Assembly (NCBI GenBank): GCA_945910005.1
Contig: OX246739.1
Location: 1,952,001 to 2,016,000, forward strand
DNA length: 64,000 bases
Direction: 5' to 3'
Source of the DNA: Isoperla grammatica
Taxonomy: Eukaryota; Arthropoda; Insecta; Plecoptera; Perlodidae
The notes below the pieces were generated by a model. That model was not told the DNA's origin. It was given only the letters and a program-made list of their open reading frames with translations, and made no database searches. Positions 46,563 to 58,299 of the stretch are shown here, in pieces (the stretch's first letter is position 1; the number at the start of each line of letters is the position of its first letter). The position numbers were made by a program, and so were the translations under genes.

Positions 46563-48014
46563 ATAGCAAGCAGTAGCGGATTTAACGGTCAGCCCGGTCA
46601 GCGGATGCTGACCGGGCCCCGGCCAATCCGGGCCCCCCGCCCCTTAGTGACCCACTCAAAAACACACGAGCTGAGATCCATTCACCATAGGCATTGTCGA
46701 AACCCATTATAGCAAATACTACCAATAAAATTATATTTCAAAAAGAATGTTTCAAAAAGAATGATTCCGTTTATAGGGCTCAATAAAGCCTTCGTCCACT
46801 TATTTGACGGTACACAGCGGCGGAAACAACCCCACAGTTCAACAATGGAACTTTAATCCTGCCGCTTTACGTTGAGTCACGCTAATTTATAGAAAAACCT
46901 TGAAATATTCGGCCAATATGAGGGTTTATATTTACAACCCAACTGTCTATATGTCTATAAAATGACAATTACTTGCTTTGAAACACCCAACCTCTCCTCT
47001 ACTCAGTATCAGTTGGTTTCTGTGTCTCGTGTGAAACAGTCCAGTGCAACTTAGTTCGTGTGACAACTGTATTATTTTAATTTAATTTGAACGAAAGTAA
47101 AATGTGAGTGTGGTATACGTTTGTAAAAGATGAGTGAACAGACAAAATACAAGCATAAGACGATACAAGCATAAAAGCGAAAAGATAAAGAGCACGCACT
47201 TCTTGTAACTGCCGGCAATAACAATAATTTGCGTGTGTCAATTGGCGCTGAACATCAAATTAAACACGTCAAAAATTCGAGTGAAATTCAAACCCCTTTT
47301 GGAAACCGAAAATCAAACCTTATTACACACATATAACAGAAAACCATAACCTTGTAGTAACACCCCTCAAAACAGCGCAAAACCCATTTCCTCTAATAAT
47401 GACGATACAGTGAATGCAGAAGTTCAAGTGGAATCACAAAGACCTAATGTAAGGAAAGTGTAGATTTTGCGTTGTCTCAAAACTACGTGTCAGCACCAAA
47501 GTAAAAAAATTGCAGACCAATCTAACATGTTTGAGCAAACTTTTCTTGACTGATAAAGCTCTGTTCTGTGGATCAGTTATTTCAAATGATCAACTTGACA
47601 CTCTTATTGTTAAAAAGCTTTTTCAACCCATTGGAAGTGGCATGCCATTTAATATTATCTTAAAGACGACGGCAATCGTAGTTTTTGTCCTTTTACTATT
47701 TCAAAATAAATTCTACCAACGAACTATGAATCCTATATACACTATGAAACAAACACGGCTACCTAATTGTCTTGCGGATATGAATCGGAAAAAACTGTCG
47801 AGAGTTCGGACTTATCTCAACTGTTGGAGCTTTTGCCTGGAAAAACTCGAGAAGGGGGTGTCATTTTTAAGAGCTTTAGTGAGTAATGAATTAGTATTAC
47901 GCTATATACATATTATATTAGTTAGTTTGTTAAAAAAAATATGCTAAACGGACGGGGCCCCTTTGGTAAAATGCTGACCGGGCCCTTTTTCTTAAATCCG
48001 CTCCTGATAGCAAG
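46563..48014. mobile_element. Decayed hAT-type DNA transposon with 8-bp target duplication
   Basis: The element (46571-48006, 1436 bp) starts CAGTAGCGGATTTAA and ends with the reverse complement of CAGGAGCGGATTTAA (one mismatch in 15). Both ends also carry CCCGGTCAGC internally. ATAGCAAG flanks it on both sides (46563-46570 and 48007-48014). CAG-type ends and an 8-bp duplication are typical of hAT. Inside, frames near 47130-47340 include MSEQTKYKHK and KRKDKE, reminiscent of the basic N-terminus of ZMYM1-like hAT transposases, broken by frameshifts. No intact transposase remains. Confidence 0.75.
47130..47947 (+). pseudogene. Broken hAT transposase remnant
   Basis: From about 47130 a frame reads MSEQTKYKHK, then shifts to KRKDKEHALLVTAGNNNNLR before stopping near 47335. 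A separate frame at 47510-47947 is open for 145 codons without a natural ATG start or a domain I can name. The N-terminal basic Lys/Arg motif resembles ZMYM1-like hAT transposases, but the zinc-finger, catalytic and C-terminal dimerisation regions are not recognisable. I treat the whole as an internally deleted relic. Its position within clear hAT ends is the main support. Confidence 0.4.
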
Positions 48015-48530
48015 AACATCCTTTTCTCGAAGATTGGATTTATTTCGAACGGAAATTGGATCGAAATTTTCGAAATAAGAAATGGAAAGCGCCACCTTTA
48101 AACGACCCGATACCTATTTTACGATTACGTATTTCGGACCTCACGGTATAAAATACCAATCATAATGTCGGAAGGAGTGATAATATTGTATAACAAGAAC
48201 ACCGTTCTGAGAGTTGAGCATGGAACTTACAGTTGTGCTAAGCCGCCATGTCTGGTGTGAGCGTCTATATGCGTTGTAAAGGTCACAATGTGCAAAGGTG
48301 CTATTATACCTATCTCAATGCGTTATTATTTTAACCTTCAAAAGTACTTGTGCAAGCTTGTGTCAAGAAATATCATTACTAACTTCGTTTATCGAAAACT
48401 AAATATTTCTCTTGTAGATTTGTAACAATTCACTGACGATTGAAAGATTCGTGGAGAAAATGATGGCAGTAGGTCTTGTAGTAACAATTGAAGTAACAAG
48501 TGCTTTATACATGTATGATTACGTAGATTA
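48015..48530. other. No feature seen
   Basis: AT-rich flank of the hAT element. Confidence 0.5.
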
Positions 48531-48539
48531 AACTGCAGC

Positions 48540-48735
48540 CGCGAAGTGGCTCAAGCGGTTGGGGGCGTAGACCCTTAGCGTATGTATTTTAGCGTACATA
48601 TTACAATACATATTAGCGTATGTATTGGGCTCCAATCCAGAAGGTCATGTTATTTTTGTAATTGCCCTTCATCTTCGTCACATTATTGTCTTGAATAGCA
48701 TGATTGCAATAAACCAAGAATCTCCATCATGACGT
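48540..48735 (+). mobile_element. tRNA-derived SINE-like element, family B
   Basis: A clear A-box (TGGCTCAAGCGG, from about 48547) is followed, after a local duplication of TTAGCGTATGTATT, by GGGCTCCAATCC, which resembles a B-box. The tail AATTGCCCTTCATCTTCGTC, TTGTCTTGAATAGCATGATT and GCAATAAA is shared with family B copies at 38.1 and 61.1 kb. Confidence 0.6.
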
Positions 48736-49007
48736 AGTGACGCTAGGCCCGGCCGTGAGCGTCATAAGCACAGTGTCACATTGTCTACTGTTTGACAACT
48801 ACCAGCCAAATTACGTCACAGGGCTGGAAAAGAGAACTTCAAACTTGTATAGCTTAGTAGCTGGTATCTGTACACGTTTTTTTTACTAAGCAGCTCTAGT
48901 CAAATGACGTTCTAGTACCTTAATAAAAAATGGAAAATAGTTTGTGCCATTTCCTTTGCCGCTATAGTTGTGGCGTCTCCCGCTAGGGTTCTCTTGCGTG
49001 AGACTCT

Positions 49008-49100
49008 ACGCATGCGTGGGCGCAATCACGCACTCTCCACCCTCAGGATTAGCCGAGACTCGCAAAGCTGCAAACGCGTATAAGAGTGGATTCGTCGGAA
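49008..49100. promoter_or_regulatory. EGR1/NRF1-like motif cluster
   Basis: ACGCATGCGT (49008-49017) overlaps GCGTGGGCG (49014-49022), a perfect EGR1 site. About 55 bp later a TATAA (in CGTATAAGAG) is seen near 49079. It could be a small promoter; there is no gene to support it. Confidence 0.2.
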
Positions 49101-49109
49101 GATAAAAAG

Positions 49110-50380
49110 ATCATCGTTTGAAAGGGAATTCTTAAATCTGTTGAAAGTCGAATGGGCGCATCAATATTCTGATCGCATGCAAAACAGCTTGGCCCACCAT
49201 CGGAGCGCCTCTCCTCCTAAACCCACCAATAACACATACTTCTTCACAAGATTATACAAGATGGAACATCGCCATCATATACATTATACATTATGCACAT
49301 AATAAGTTCTTATAACTGACTGGGTAGACAATAAATAGTTAAATACATATTGTGTGATAATATTTTATAGTTAGTTTGGTACATATTTATTTTTGTTTGA
49401 AATTACATTTTTTTTTTACATTTTCATTTACATTTTATGTTTATCTTGTTGTTGATTTATTTATTTACTGAGAAGCTTATTACTGACGGATCATTATGTA
49501 GACACCGAGTATTGGACGTCTAATGATTTGATATGGAGATCTTGGCCGTCTGCGTGAAGAAAGTACACACCAATATATCAAATTTGATGTTGAACTTTCT
49601 TCGCGCTTGTTTGAACTTGCCGAGAATAAATCATTCGTCCAAGGCCGGACAATGCGTCAACACAGAGAACGCGGTGTGCCGTAAATATTGATGTGTTGCA
49701 ACATGGGTGTCTGGGTCTGCACTGTTTGTATCATGGGTGTCTGCACTGCTTGCAGCATGGGTGTCTGCACTGTTTTATCATGGGTGTCGGTCTACACTGT
49801 TTGTATCTGCCTCACGATGGAACTGAACATTGATAACCTCAGCACTTCGCATAATTCTGGTACAAAGTACACACGTTGGTGGTATTCGGGTTATATGTAT
49901 CATATTTTGGTGACTATACTATGCGAGACGGTGAGCGGGTGATGTTTGAAGATGAAAAACACCACATTACATCAATGTTCAGGTCAGAATTCGAACGTGG
50001 AGCAGAGAAACAGTGATCTACTCGATCTACTCTTAATCGACAACAGTCAAGTAAAGTTACCCAAACGTATTTAGAGTCAAACTAACGAAATAGCCGAGTA
50101 CAACAACAGCTAAATTCTCTACTTCTTCAGTTCCTACCTTTTAATTGGAACACGTGCATAACGGATAATTTACGCTCTTCCATTGGATACCTGGAGATTC
50201 CTAACACAGCGGGCGTGACTAATGAAGCTTGTGCACTCTACTAAGCGAAATATTGCCTTTAAGAATGTGTGAAACAAGAACGCCAGGAGATTGTTGAAAC
50301 AGCGTGCATGAAGGGGGTTGTAGTATGAGACTAGATACGTTGTGGGGGGTGCATGTGGCGTGTTGGAGCAAAGCGGCGTG
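49110..50380. other. No gene seen
   Basis: Contains a few imperfect repeats of CATGGGTGTCTGCACTG near 49703-49790. An isolated B-box-like match on the minus strand near 49990 lacks convincing partner elements. Confidence 0.45.
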
Positions 50381-50382
50381 TC

Positions 50383-50409
50383 GGGGGGGGGGGGGGGGGG
50401 GAGGGGGGG
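50383..50409. repeat. Poly(dG) tract
   Basis: G19, A, G7: the longest G tract in the window. Confidence 0.9.
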
Positions 50410-50414
50410 ACATC

Positions 50415-52070
50415 CGGCCTACGTGTCACAGTGTCACCTCGGACACCTGGGTAGCGTGATACTACTTCCTTGTACAATGCTCCCGGCATGCATTGCGCTA
50501 ATGAATAATTAGGTTCGTGTACTTGTGAGTTACAATCTGTGTTGATTAATAGTACAGAAGGTCTGTCGAGTGTTACGATGAGATTGCTTATCTACAAGAT
50601 GGAAGCTATGAGCATTAGGGTCACGGGTTGGTGTCGTCATAAGGTCTCAGCTCACACCTTATCATTCAGCAGCGGGACTTTTATGAGAGATGCTTTTTCT
50701 TGTCCGCAACGTACTATATTGTCAACGTCTCTAGTTTCTGCCAGTTACTTGGAACATGTACATAATTCATGTCCACTATCTTGGTTTCCAGTGTGAATGT
50801 AAATATGTTTACACCTCTTCTTGTCATCTGCTTCATAACTAAAGTCACAAGAGTTAACACGAGTTTACAGTCAACGCGATGTATGTCAAGTCACAGTATT
50901 CCAGTACACTGGACTTAAAAGAATACATACGTCATCCGATGGGTTTATTCCAGCCACTAAGTGGTTTGCAAGAAATTCCATTATATGTTCATATATTTGT
51001 TTGAACCCGTAAGTGTGGAAGTAAATCAGAATTTTGTTGCAATAAACTGCAGCAGATACAATTTATGGTGACATTTATACATTAAAATGCACTTGCGATG
51101 TGGCACACTCAAAATGCAAGCCCTCCCTTGCATTTAAATTGTGATTTATTAAGTAATAAAATTAACATCCGAACGAGTGTCCCATTTCAGTGTGAATTTT
51201 TAAAGGAGTTAAATGCATTAGACATTCATATCTATTTACTATTATAAGAACATTTATAATGCAGACAAATCCCGGTTTTGACTGTTAGTCTAGACAACAA
51301 TTTGGAATATCTCTTCACGGGAGAGAGCTGTATATATATATATATGCCTACTTATACGTCACAGAACACTTGTTTGTATATCATCAACATTGTCTTGTTT
51401 TCTTTTGCTAAAACGTTATTTGTCAAGATTATTCATGAATGAATACTCACAGTTACACTTACAGCACGGGAATATGCTCATTTCAAGAGATAACTGCGGA
51501 TAATTTCAGTATTCGTACAACCGCTGTCCTTTCACGAAGCTAACAGCTTTTTCACTGGACAAGTCCAAAACTAACTGACATGTTTATCAAACAGAGTGGG
51601 GATATTTAATTTTATAATCCCTAATGGTTTAAAAATAAACAAAATACATGTTTTTACTGCTTTTATACATTTTTAATGACATTTCTTGCCGGTTTTATCA
51701 GGATGAAATGTTTGGACGAGTTTGTTTTTTATACATCAGTGTATAATAGGGAAGTCTCATGAGTCTCCAATATGTGTTGAAATATATTAAATAAATAGAT
51801 TTTATGTTAAAAAACAAAACCCGTAATCTAAAAGTATTTAAAGTAATTAATTCAATTTCTACAAGGGTTCAAAGTTTTCGATTTTCTGTTTCCCGCACTT
51901 TTTTTTTTAAACGGCCTGTTACCTCATTACTTGTATCAATTCACTGTTTATGAATAAATTCGCCACTGCCTCCTAGATGAAACAATGAAACTTATTACTC
52001 GAGCCGTTGTCAAAACTGGCAAGCGGTTGTCAAATCCTCAGAAAATGAATAACTAAACAAAAGGCGGTCT
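50415..52070. other. No gene seen; short (TA)n at ~51330
   Basis: AT-rich DNA with TATATATATATAT near 51330. Confidence 0.5.
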
Positions 52071-52076
52071 GATATT

Positions 52077-52091
52077 ATGATATTATTATTG

Positions 52092-52137
<46 letters not shown>

Positions 52138-52148
52138 TATTATTATTA

Positions 52149-52185
<37 letters not shown>

Positions 52186-52245
52186 TACTACTTTTATTTT
52201 TATTATTACCATTATTATTTATTATTATTATATCTATATTATTAT
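52077..52245. repeat. (ATT)n microsatellite
   Basis: About 170 bp of ATT triplets with scattered single changes (ACT, ATC, ACC). No retroelement body is attached on either side that I can recognise. Confidence 0.95.
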
Positions 52246-52774
52246 TTATTGTTTCAAGTCACGATTTCACGTATGCTTCTCACTGATAAGATTTGGAAAG
52301 AGGAGTTATAGTGTGTATGATTGGCTGATTGCATCATACAAGTAATGACGCCATGGCCCGTTTTTCCCGCCAAAATTATATGGAAAACTTTAACCTCAGT
52401 TTTATCAATGAAAATTTGTTCTTAGTTACACAAATGAAATATGTTTGTGTTTTGCCAGTTGATCCTAATATAGAATAATAATTTAAAAAATACATGAGAC
52501 TTCCCTATTGTTTGGAAGTGAATTTGAACTCAAGCCAGTGAATTCTCTATTTTTATCAACGGTGGATAAACCACAATGGAGTGCGAAAAACATTGGTACA
52601 TATAACATTTATATGAAAACCTTCCTCATAAAACATTTGTTACCTGACATACATATGGATGACAGCTTTCCTTCGATAATAAACTAGGTCTGGGGAGGCG
52701 TTATTGAGCCGATGTCGTCGCATGGTTTACAATGACAGGGACGGAGTTCAATGGAAGAACAGAGAGATATGAGC

Positions 52775-52880
52775 TTCGTGCGACCACGCGGGACTCTCAG
52801 TCCGAACGTTGTGGGCTCGAGTCCCGCCACCACAAATCCTTGAGTAAGACTTCAAGTTATGGTTCCAACAAAAATATTTT
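52775..52880 (+). mobile_element. Possible decayed SINE
   Basis: GGGCTCGAGTCCCGCC near 52808 is a good B-box. The upstream A-box region is poor (TTCGTGCGACCACGCGG). It may be a decayed tRNA-derived element. Confidence 0.3.
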
Positions 52881-53185
52881 TCGTCTGCTGAACCCACGAC
52901 GTGGCGAAACATCCCGTTTCAGTTTAAATTTTATTTCATTACCGGTAATAGCGGGCCGCGAAAGTTTAAAATGTGAATAAAGAACCATCATTTGGAGACG
53001 ATATGGATATGGTATGACTGACTATATTTTATGACTGACTGCTCATGCAATGCGTTATGATGGCTGCTCATCTTTACCAACATTTGCCCACGTGGCAAAG
53101 TTTCGAAAGATAAAGACTTACTATATTCTACTAAAATATGAATAATTCAGTGAAAACCATTCCTTCTGCACTGAAAACTTTGTGC

Positions 53186-53187
<2 letters not shown>

Positions 53188-53225
<38 letters not shown>
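53188..53225. repeat. (TC)n microsatellite
   Basis: About 19 TC units. Confidence 0.95.
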
Positions 53226-53227
<2 letters not shown>

Positions 53228-53249
53228 GAGTGGGTGTGCGTGTGTCACA

Positions 53250-55650
53250 ATGCGCTATGGATCGCACCCCACATAGCTACAGCCCCACATAGCTTGTGAT
53301 CCATCACCCCGCACGAACCCTTGCTTCCTACTGATAAGGAACGCGGCCACACAACTGTGCCCAAGGAGGCGCAGGCTTTAAAGCGAGGCCTACCTGCTGT
53401 AACTGTAAGTGCAGACATTACCATACAGCGCGGGTAATGCATTTGCATTTTACTGATGCATTATAATAGAGATGGAATTAGCCTAGTTTCATTTTAACAC
53501 CTACATTTGTTACCAGTCAGACACGCTGAACGGGGTCGTCTGAGACATAAATCACAACCACATATAACTATCACACGATTGGAAGTTGACTATTTATAGA
53601 CATGAATCAGATCGGATTACATTATGTCAGAAAGTTAAATCTGTGCTATCTGCAATTTTTTTGTTCAATTTTTATCAAAAGTACTATAAATATATATATA
53701 TATATGCCATTAAAACACGCGTCTTTAGCAATTAAAACTGTAGGGAACATGTATTTTGTATACATTAATATGTTTTCGTAAACAACGTGTAACAGAGAAC
53801 TAACAATATAAGGCACTATAATACAAATATACTTTTCACATATTGATGTAAATACACCCCCCACACCTATCCCGCTGATATCACAGATAACGTATGAAAC
53901 ACTCCTTAGAACTCTCTGTATAATGCAGGCTACAGAGAGAGGGTGGTTGTATTTGTATAAGATGCGAACACGTTGTGTAAGGCTAGCATCATTGCGTCAC
54001 AGGTTGAGAGAACTCGTCGTTACTTGCAATAGAACATATCATACCAACGTAACTGGTCATACTGTTTCAAGGCTGTTTAAGGCTGTTTAACATAAAAGAA
54101 AATCAACAGATTATTGGCGTTATAATTCGCTCATTCGTAAAGACAATGTTCCTCTTTGTAGAGTGCACAAACCTCAATAGTTAGGCATTTTCAGGTAACC
54201 AACAGGTAAGATAAGAATAAATGCGTCGGGGCAAGTTTAGAATGTACAAGAAATGAATGTGTGCAATACAGATAGTTTGCTCAGCTCTTATTGGAGGTCG
54301 CCCCTTCCTGGCACTGACACTTCTCACTACAGATATCTTCCAAGCCTCGGTCATAAGGCGAATATACTGGGTTAAGTCCTACTTACAACTCTCGGCCATT
54401 TCCCTTCGACTATTCAAATACTCTTGACCCATACTCGGCCCGGAAACAAAGGTCTATATAGTCTGTGCGCAAAGAACGTGGATACCAGGACCAGCTTATG
54501 AACATCGGTTGGGACATGGAGCCGATTGTTTCGATCGCCTACTGGGTATTGGCAATCCCAACTTTGATAATCACTTCAATAGAGTTAAACTGTCTCTGGG
54601 CAGATTTCCCAGACACATTGATATTTATTTTCTAAATATATAAACTTTATACGAAACAAAATGGAAACTAGATAACTTTTTTAGGAGAGTATACTGACGC
54701 CACGACGTGTAGTAGAATATGCATGCGTGCGTGTTTGTTGACATTTGAATGTGAAAGTCTATGTAGCTGCACACAATCATTATATACAATTTAATTTAGA
54801 AATACTTCATCAACATTAATTTCACTAAAACGCTGTTTTATTGACATTTAGATCAAGATTAATGGAATGTTTTATATTATGCACAATCGTCGCTAACCTA
54901 ATCGCAATCGGCATCGCAGCAATACAGCTCTGCTATAGGCCCAGGTCTAGTGCTGCAATAATGACCCATGCATACTGTAGTGGGCTGTGCTTCTGACGCA
55001 CGCTAACGATTACAAGGCGCTGATGCACAGATGTCCCTTACATCAGGTAAGCGTATAATATCAGTCTGTTTAGCCGGGTTTTGGTGGTTGCAATCGATGT
55101 TTCAAGAACATAAGATTAACACATATTTACAATTAAGAATAATTAAGAGTAAAGACCGAATGTAGAAATCACCTTTAAGTTAAAACCCCTGAAATGTATG
55201 AGTAATATCTGCAGGCTATATGGTCCTATCTCAATTTTTTTTCTTTTGATTCGATATATTTCTATTTTCATTAGTATTTTACTATAGTATAATTTGTAGG
55301 TGGAACTAAGGAAATTACTTAGGCAATTGAAAGTAGGGTTACTTTCGCGGTTAGTTTTACTTGTTTTAATTTATTTTGAGAGATTGTTATAGACTCGACG
55401 GCAAAGTATAGTCTTCTCTTTAGTAAGAGTACATTTTCTAAAATGAATGTGTGTAGGTGGGAAGGAAAACATGGGTTCTTTGTGTAAAGCTGACGGTGAA
55501 AAGTTAAGGAGGTGACTGAACAAAGGTTGCTGCTGAATTAACGTGTGGGAATGCGTAATTCTGACGGAAGTGTGTTGAGCAAACTCTCCGTCCTCAAAAC
55601 CTGGCTTTGACTGATGGGCGGCTTTTGTATCCGGGATATTTAACAACCTA
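53250..55650. other. No gene seen; short (TA)n near 53690
   Basis: AT-rich DNA. CCCACATAGCT occurs twice near 53270-53295. No coding domain recognised. Confidence 0.5.
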
Positions 55651-55657
55651 GAGGAGT

Positions 55658-55677
55658 GGGGGGGGGGGTGGGGGGGG
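55658..55677. repeat. Poly(dG) tract
   Basis: G11, T, G8, in a purine-rich neighbourhood. Confidence 0.85.
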
Positions 55678-55689
55678 AGAGGAGCCTTC

Positions 55690-58080
55690 GTAAATACACC
55701 GCGTCAGCCTTACTTAGCAAGTATAAATTGGGTGAAGTTGATTTTAAGGTCAGCTATTGCTCTGTATTCCATCTCTATACGTGTATTTAAGATATTCTAC
55801 TGAAATCTACTCGATATTAAAATACTAAGTACTACATAGACACAATGTTGACTTGTTCATAACTGTGGAGAATGGGGGGACGTACAATTGTGAATTGTGT
55901 GGCAACGTCAGCCATAGGTCAGCACACATTCCTGTTTAATTTAACAAATACAAGGACTGAGTATACTGTCAAGTGTAAAGCCCGAAAGATCTTTATATTG
56001 CAGAACAATTGCGTAAAGTCTTCCTTGGAGCAGAAGGTTCAGCTGTAAGATCAGAAATATGTTTCTCTTCTTCTAGAAACGACTGAATTGAGGTAAAATA
56101 CGATATTCAAATCCTCCAACAGATTCGTCATAGCAACGGAGTACTGATAAATTATTCATAATGTCCTCAAACAAAGATCAATCCATAGATACCAGTGAAT
56201 TGGAAATAAATGTAAATTTATGTATTTTATTTATCAGCGTGGCCGACGCTAGAGTGAAAATCTATGAGTTAAATAGAGTTCAGCAGAGTTTATAATCTTG
56301 TGCCAGAAGTTTCTGATGAAATGTGAAGGTGCGTCAGTGACAAAGAAATAGAAGGGGCACAATGAGTAGCTGAACATGAGTGAATACTAAGACAGACGTA
56401 TCGGATAAGATAAAACAAGATAGCTTTGCTCACAATATGCTTGTTATAAGAACACACACGAGCGCTTCGTGCAAGATCGCTTGTAACAATGACGTCATAC
56501 GGACATAGCCGACCGGCCATCGTGGTACAAGAACAGTGCAAAACTGTCCCTTGAGTTGTGATAACGTTACAGTTGAACCTTTTGTAGTGGAGCAATAGTT
56601 GTTAAAACATTCCCTAGCATTTAAGTATAGCAATAACATATTTTGTGGTTGTGTGCCTTAGTTACTACTTCATATGAAGAGTATTAATGGGTTTTTAAGT
56701 AATTGTAGAACGTGATATGACTGTCCTGAGCTGATGACGGTAAAGGTCAGTCTCGACCAATGAGAGGGCGGCAGCGCTGAAGGGATGACAGATGTCTGCA
56801 CGTGACCTTGCCTTCACAGGGGGCGTCGTGTGGGTTGAGTAATGGGGTGAGATCCCGCCTGACGTTGGGCTGGACGAACTTGGGCGTCTTTTCATTTTAG
56901 AGGGAGATAAACTTATGTGTAAACAACCACAAAGCTTCATGTTTGTTGGCTCAGGAACATAAACTCTGTTGGCTCACTGGTTGACGATGCCAGAACAGAT
57001 TTGTTTATAACTTTTTAATTACTATTTCGAATTTCTTAGAAAGCTCAATCTGCGAACAAATTTCGTACATGAACAAAGTAAATGAAAATATTGACTTTGT
57101 GGTTTATTGTGCGTGTGGATTTATGCTTAAGCTTTAATCCTTCGCTTGCGTCACTTTTTGTTGACAATGTGTTATGTTTTCAATACAATTACAAATACAT
57201 CGACCAGAACATCCGTTCACGGCTGCCTAGACTGAAGTCCTGAACTAACATTGCGGTTGTGGTTCGATAATACAATAATTTACAAAGCAAACCTTAAACT
57301 GTCAGCTTCATGCTTTGCATAGTGCTAATATTAATATCAGGGGAGGTTTTGTCTTCAGTATATTCTGTGGGCTAGCAAGACCAAGCGTTATCATGTAGGA
57401 CTAGGATATAATTCTTATTTTTCCCGTTGGCAATAGTCCATAACTTGTTGCCTTCTCCTGACAGATGAATCTATTTTTTATGTTAGTTTTATAGTACTGA
57501 AAATACTCTTACATTGTTACATTATTACTAGACAATCTTATACGAATAAATCCAATAGTGGAACGTACAACCGTATGAGTTATTTTTTAAAATTCATGTC
57601 CTAATTAATAATTCTAGTATTTATGTTATGATTGTGTTTATTTATTAGTTTATTCGCGGTCATTACAGTCGTTAACATCATTCCGAGCTCTCTCTGATAC
57701 ATCGACTTGTATGAACTTGTTACTCGATCGTCCATCATTGTTAAATACATTGTCTGTTTAGTATATTTATCAAGGTTTTAGTATGTGATAACAGGTTGAG
57801 GAACTGTCGTGATCCATAATATAGTGTGACATGCACAGTATTTTGTGGCTCATGTGTAAAAATTCAATGTCTTGTATATTTGTTCATAACTGCTGACCAG
57901 TACAATTCAGCACAGAAGAAAACTCTCATAATGAAGATAAGATGTAAAGTATCATATGCAAATATGTTATTAAGCTATTATTTAACAATGCTATAATAAG
58001 TGGTGCTCAAAAATGCATCAAAGTAATATATTCCTACACAAACATAAAACGGGTTCTAAAGCTGATTCGTTAGATAACGG
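55690..58080. other. No gene seen; CRE at 56490
   Basis: TGACGTCA lies at 56490-56497. A CpG-richer stretch at about 56720-56880 with GACCAATGAG may be regulatory, without further support. Confidence 0.45.
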
Positions 58081-58169
58081 GTTCTACTCTACCAGCAATC
58101 CTAGCCCGGTTCAATCCATACACGGAAGAGCCAAATATTGTACAAGATTCACTGTATGTTAATTCAACG

Positions 58170-58290
58170 CATCAATATACGTGGTATCTGGTAAGACTCT
58201 GATTCAGACAGTCACTAGTTCGAGTCCCCGCCCCGGTAAACCCTGTTGAAGGGTTTCCCTCAGTCATATAAACAATTCAAAGGTTTAGTT
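58170..58290 (+). mobile_element. tRNA-derived SINE-like element, family A
   Basis: An A-box-like TGGTATCTGGTAAG (58182-58195) is followed by B-box AGTTCGAGTCCC (58217-58228) and a body AAGGGTTTCCCTCAGTCATA, which aligns with the family A core at 6.2 kb and 46.4 kb. A second B-box-like GGTTCAATCC lies just upstream at 58110. Confidence 0.5.
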
Positions 58291-58299
58291 CTAAAACAT

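Noticed and set aside
49980..50030. Minus-strand SINE or tRNA near 49.99 kb
   Set aside because: Only a loose B-box (CGTTCGAATTC); the A-box region is poor and no family A or B tail follows.
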